DNA from: Bacteroidota bacterium
GTDB lineage: Bacteria; Bacteroidota; Rhodothermia; Rhodothermales; UBA10348
DNA length: 13,903 nt
Assembly (NCBI GenBank): GCA_022571135.1
Contig: JACZYK010000036.1
Coordinates: forward strand, 1 to 13,903
Direction of reading: 5' to 3'
The position numbers and the translations under genes were made by a program. The notes under the pieces are model-generated. The model did not search any database and was not told the DNA's origin. It was given only the letters and a program-made list of their open reading frames with translations. Below, one piece after another: positions 13,797-13,903 of this stretch (positions are counted from its first letter, which is position 1; every line of letters begins with the position of its first letter).

Positions 13797-13885
13797 GCCT
13801 GTAAACGGGCGGATCAAGGCGTGAGAAGAGACTTTTGGTGAAATCAAATGAACGACGAACAACGCAGAGTGGCCCGTTTACAGGC
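13797..13885. repeat. 14-base perfect inverted repeat around the probable uvrC start
   Basis: GCCTGTAAACGGGC (13797-13810) is the exact reverse complement of GCCCGTTTACAGGC (13872-13885), with 61 bases between them. The start codon at 13848 lies inside the loop. In RNA one extra U-G pair could extend the stem outward. The left arm is non-coding; the right arm encodes ARLQ of the following frame. A role in translation control or mRNA stability is possible but inferred. Confidence 0.55.
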
Positions 13886-13903
13886 GCTACCCACCGGGCC
13901 GGG
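13848..13903 (+). CDS. uvrC: Probable UvrC N-terminus, partial (runs off the window)
   Basis: Only 18 full codons are visible: MNDEQRRVARLQALPTGP, followed by what is likely Gly. UvrC, the dual-incision nuclease subunit of nucleotide excision repair, begins in many bacteria with a short helix followed by L..LP..PGVY, the entry into the GIY-YIG nuclease domain, and this stretch fits that pattern. The catalytic part lies beyond the edge, so the name rests on a short match. The ATG at 13848 is preceded by GGTG at 7 bases. The gene follows the outer-membrane protein gene by 86 bases in the same direction, and its start sits in the loop of a 14-base inverted repeat. Confidence 0.5.
   Translation, partial: MNDEQRRVARLQALPTGP

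Overview
The window reads as a chromosomal segment from a moderately GC-rich, Gram-negative member of the Bacteroidota, possibly the Rhodothermota. The evidence is a secreted outer-membrane beta-barrel protein, a very large YfhO-type membrane protein leading a polysaccharide gene cluster, few good Shine-Dalgarno sequences, and at least two promoters of the Bacteroidota type (TTTG, 19 bases, then a TA..TTT(G) box). The phylum is an inference from these features. No RNA genes, CRISPR arrays, insertion sequences or phage genes were seen.

Left part (1-3780). A small unknown membrane protein lies on the minus strand, with hairpins just past its stop. It is divergent from a two-CBS-domain protein on the plus strand. 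The CBS gene converges on a YbbR-domain membrane-anchored protein, with a repeat-bearing hairpin between them. Upstream of ybbR on the minus strand lie two tandem bacterial microcompartment (BMC) hexamer shell genes. One is canonical; the other has an altered pore loop and an extra C-terminal helical domain. A strong-looking sigma70-type promoter precedes them. No BMC enzyme, pentamer (BMC-P) or trimer (BMC-T) gene is present, so this looks like an orphan or satellite shell locus. It is the most unusual part of the window.

Middle part (3778-11904). A non-hydrolysing UDP-GlcNAc 2-epimerase gene (wecB type) runs on the plus strand. It converges on a tight minus-strand cluster read in the order gatC, yfhO-like, methyltransferase, glycosyltransferase, second epimerase (WbpI-like), GT4 glycosyltransferase. 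Within this cluster, junctions are ATGA overlaps or gaps of 3-7 bases, except for 47 bases between gatC and yfhO. The cluster probably makes and modifies a surface glycan, using N-acetylmannosamine-type sugar nucleotides from the epimerases.

Right part (11905-13903). A PlsC-type 1-acylglycerol-3-phosphate acyltransferase (minus) is divergent from an outer-membrane beta-barrel protein (plus), and each has a Bacteroidota-type promoter. At the right edge begins what is probably uvrC, with a 14-base perfect inverted repeat flanking its start codon.

A short motif, CTGTTAA(C), recurs in several gene-end spacers. Two of these spacers, more than 12 kb apart, match at 25 of 30 positions, which suggests a dispersed intergenic element.
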